Translations under genes and position numbers: made by a program | Origin: Odontesthes bonariensis | Lineage: Eukaryota; Chordata; Actinopteri; Atheriniformes; Atherinopsidae | DNA length: 64,000 nucleotides | Direction of reading: 5' to 3' | NCBI RefSeq assembly: GCF_027942865.1 | Contig: NC_134509.1 | Location: 7,540,254 to 7,604,253 of the forward strand | The notes under the pieces: generated by a model | Database searches by the model: none | The model's input: the letters and a program-made list of their open reading frames with translations, nothing else | What the model was told of the DNA's origin: nothing | Shown here: piece after piece, positions 61,301 to 64,000 of the stretch | How positions within the stretch are numbered: the stretch's first letter is position 1 | Layout of the letters: the number at the start of each line of letters is the position of its first letter

Positions 61301-61917
61301 AAGTGAGGAAAGTCTTCTCTTCCTCTCCCAGTGGTGCCAGCAGCCCCAGTTAGCTCACCTACATGGAAAAAGAGAACAGAAGAAGAGAGAGAAAGAGGAG
61401 GGGAGGACTGCGACATGCGAGGGAAGCAGAGGGGAGGGGAAAGTTTGCAGGTGTGACAGAGGCAGAGAAGTAGGAGGAGGGAGGCGTCAGGCTATCTGGG
61501 CGAGAGAGGAGGAGGACCGAGGAAGAGACAGAAGAGATGAGCAGGCAAGGGCACAGCAGCAAAACAGAAGGCTGGGGGTAGAGGGAAAGCAAGGAGCGAG
61601 TGGGAGAAGGAAAGAAACGAGTGAGTGGGAGACGGAGAGAAAGGGAGAGGGGGGTGAAAGAGAAGAAGGCAAGCGAGCGCGGGAGAGTGACAGGGACAGA
61701 GGCCAGCAGAGGAGGAGGAGGTGGTGGTGGAGGAGGAGGAGGGGAGGGGATTGGCAGGGCAGACAGAGCGAGCGGGGGCAGAGAGAGGGAGATTTTGAAT
61801 CTGTGAGACAGACAAGAGAGACGGAGCTGGTGAGGTGACACAGGCTCGGAGAGGGAGAGAAGGCGAGGCAGCGCGAGAAGAGGAGCGGCGACAGTTTGAG
61901 TTGTTGCACAGAATACA
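58318..61917 (+). other. Second rbfox2 intron, upstream of the alternative first exon
   Basis: AT-rich, with G and T homopolymer runs (for example G near 59340-59348 and T near 58890-58904). No exon was recognised until the purine-rich tract that leads into 61918. Confidence 0.5.
61360..61880 (+). promoter_or_regulatory. Purine-rich (GA/GGA) tract, likely second promoter or 5' leader of rbfox2
   Basis: About 520 bases that are overwhelmingly A and G on the plus strand, including a GGAGGAGG-type block at about 61708-61742. It ends about 40 bases before the ATG at 61918. Such tracts are common in promoters and leaders of neuronal genes and can form triplex DNA. Confidence 0.5.
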
Positions 61918-61950
61918 ATGATGGGATTGTACTATCCTAACGTGTTGTCG
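61918..61950 (+). CDS. rbfox2: Alternative rbfox2 first coding exon (MMGLYYPNVLS)
   Basis: ATG at 61918 opens 11 codons, MMGLYYPNVLS, ending at the strong donor GTGAGTG in phase 0. This is the same phase as the exon at 58267-58317, so both could join the common GNQEP exon that starts every RBFOX isoform. Vertebrate RBFOX genes are known for several promoters with short alternative first exons (for example MEKKKMVTQ in RBFOX2). I do not recall this exact peptide, so the call rests on phase, donor, ATG and position. Confidence 0.6.
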
Positions 61951-64000
61951 GTGAGTGTTTCTCTTGATATCTTTCCATATCTGTGTGCACGTCTGCTGCG
62001 TCTCGTCGCCAAGGCTCAGGCTTCGCTGTACATGAAACTGCATCGGAGCAGGCGGCACTGTCACTGAGCATCAAATGTTAATTAACTATGAACAGATGAG
62101 GACTCTACTTGACCCGTTTACTACAGTGGTCCACGCAGGACATTTCTGACTCTTGTTAGGACTCTGCGCACAGTTGCTGTGACGGATATAAACAGTCAAA
62201 CTAGTGTAGTAGGCGTAGATGACAGCGAGATACAGGCTGGAGATTGTATTGCTGCAATTATGATTCGCTATGGTGAGATGCATGAGCGGCGATGTATTAT
62301 TGTACGCCGTTGTTGTGGCATCTGTTCTCCTGCCCAGAGCTAGAAGTGTGCACGCAATCTGAACAGCAAGAGCTGCCACTGCCAGAAACTGTGCTCTGTC
62401 ATGTATTATGTATGCTCAGAAGAATCTATGTGAGCATACAGCACACCGCGTTAGTCCGTACAGCTGGATGTGGCTGCTCGGTACACTGCTTCTGCCATCA
62501 ACTCTTTAGACCTTTCTCAGGAAAAAGAGTGGAGACAGAGAAGGGGGGAGGAGAGGTAAGTGAACAAGTCTTTCTCCTTTATTGTCCCTGCAGCTGTCTC
62601 CGTGCGTCGCTCAAGCCTGTGAGCGAAAGGGACAGGTGTCCACAGAACAGTTGCCCCTCTCTTTTTTTTTTTTTTCTTTTTTTTTTTTTTCCATTAGTCG
62701 CTCTTACTTTCTCTTGCTCCCCTCTGCATCTCTTGTATTGAGCTTACAACACCTCCTCACTGTAATTTCTTCGTCACACATTTCACAAACACACAGAAGC
62801 TGAAGCACACAGTGGGCTGCAAAGTTGGTGCATGAAGTGTCAGATTCATATTACGTTTCAATTGGTTTGAGTCAGGGCGAGTGTGTGTGCGCTTCTTCCC
62901 GTCTTTGCTGGCATGTGCGTACCTCTTTTTCAGCTGTACCTTTGGATTCCTGCTCTCTTTACTGTTTGACCTCTTTTCTCCCTTCTCTTGCTCTCCCTGG
63001 GGCCCTGGCAGCTGTTATCTCAATGTTTTCCTTTAAGAGCCCCTGGAAGAGAGGGGGATGGGCTGGAAAGGGGGTAGAGAACGGGAGCATGAGAGCAGGA
63101 AATAGATTTTTAAGGTGATGGGACACCCTCGGACAGTCACCGCATAAGCCCGCAGGTGAGGAGGCTTGATGCAGAAAAGGACAAATGAGGTGAAAGACAT
63201 GGAGAGCAACACAGAAATGGGACAATACTGTAGGTCAGCTGGAGAGGGCTAGGTTGCTCAGTGAAGCTCTTTCACACCACAGAGCTGACTTTGCAGTTGG
63301 TGTGTTTAAGTGTGCAGAGTATGATGGGGGGTAATTTATTAGCTCTGTAATAGCGCTACTGCTAATAATGTCAGCCTGTGCGAAAAGAGTTAAAGCAGCA
63401 GGTCGGGTTCAAAAGACAGAAATATTTTCTCAAGCCCCACCTTAGTGTGTGCCCTAAGGCAAGGGAGAGACGCCTACCTGCTGCCAAAGCTAAGCACATA
63501 CTGCCACGCTTGCATAAACTGTAAACGGGTCGTGAGGATTCAAACCTCCCCCTTCTTGCCCCCCCCCCGTTTCTCTGCATTCTCCCACCCGGTTGCCTCC
63601 ACCTCCCAAATCTTGTTATTGATTCTTTGCCGAGTTTACAATGATGGTTGTTAAATGATCCCAATGAGCCACGTTGCCGTAGCAACCTGCATGAGTCACT
63701 CATTTTGTGCTGATTGTTAGATGGTTCGAGGCATGAGGAAAATGTTGATGGGAGAGCTGTGAGAGGTTAAGCACCTTTTTGGACTAAGCTTGTGGAAGAA
63801 TAGTTCTGAAATTGCTTCATTCTTGAGCTGCCGTGACAGTTTTGCCTCCTTCGCAGCCATTCGCGTCTCGTAACTGCTCTGGAAGTTCTCCCTGTGAGGC
63901 TTTTAAAAAAACCAAAAAAACCAAAACAACTGCCTTTGAAACAGATAGGGGGTTGCCCTCGCCGGCTCTTCGCAGGGTGCTGTTGACAGTGACAACAGCG
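61951..64000 (+). other. Intron 3' of the rbfox2 alternative exon, to the window end
   Basis: No further exon was recognised. The common GNQEP exon is not present. Contains T-rich runs (about 62661-62690) and a C run (about 63560-63568). Confidence 0.5.

Noticed and set aside
61492-62064. Long minus-strand frames (143-190 aa) rich in Ser, Pro and Leu
   Set aside because: They are the complement of the purine-rich tract. Low stop density in such sequence gives long frames without coding meaning.

Overview
The window is vertebrate nuclear DNA, almost certainly from a spiny-rayed teleost fish. Genes are split by GT-AG introns, intergenic DNA is AT-rich, and it holds fish-type transposon remnants (Tc1-like, PIF/Harbinger-like, hAT-like, a possible RTE/Rex3-like fragment, and a repeat with an ATGG tail). 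There are no operons, CRISPR arrays or prokaryotic features. Exon structures below were rebuilt by hand from splice sites and reading frame; every complete model gives an uninterrupted frame whose exon lengths sum to a multiple of three.

Layout. (1) 0.8-4.0 kb, minus strand: a three-exon gene for an unrecognised secreted coiled-coil protein (187 aa), with a possible non-coding first exon near 6.7 kb. (2) 4.1-9.7 kb: mostly non-coding, with decayed repeats. (3) 9.8-13.0 kb, plus strand: nfam1, a single-Ig transmembrane receptor with a cytoplasmic ITAM and a C-terminal YENF (260 aa). (4) 13.75-19.7 kb, plus strand: f8a (HAP40, the huntingtin partner), 12 exons, 317 aa. (5) 21.1-24.4 kb, minus strand: a four-transmembrane EMP/PMP22-family gene closest to emp2 (158 aa), convergent with f8a. 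(6) 25.2-34.8 kb: gene-poor DNA with a cluster of DNA transposons, including apparently nested ones. (7) 34.8-47.4 kb, plus strand: a very large zp1-like egg-coat gene, 17 coding exons, about 1220 aa, with tandem ZP-N-like units, a Pro-rich exon, a trefoil domain and a ZP module. (8) 47.8-64.0 kb, plus strand: the promoter and 5' part of rbfox2, with a first exon at 51.1 kb, a second at 58.3 kb and an apparent alternative first exon at 61.9 kb. The RNA-recognition motif must lie beyond the window.

The genes do not form one pathway: an immune receptor, an endosome/huntingtin adaptor, a membrane tetraspan, an egg-coat protein and a splicing regulator are simply neighbours. In human, NFAM1 and RBFOX2 are both on chromosome 22q, which fits the rbfox2 rather than rbfox1 assignment. 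The points most worth a second look are the ITAM split across two nfam1 exons, loss of the two first-loop cysteines in the emp2-like protein, the unusual zp1 architecture with a GC-AG intron, the new rbfox2 first exon, and the intact secreted coiled-coil gene of unknown family.
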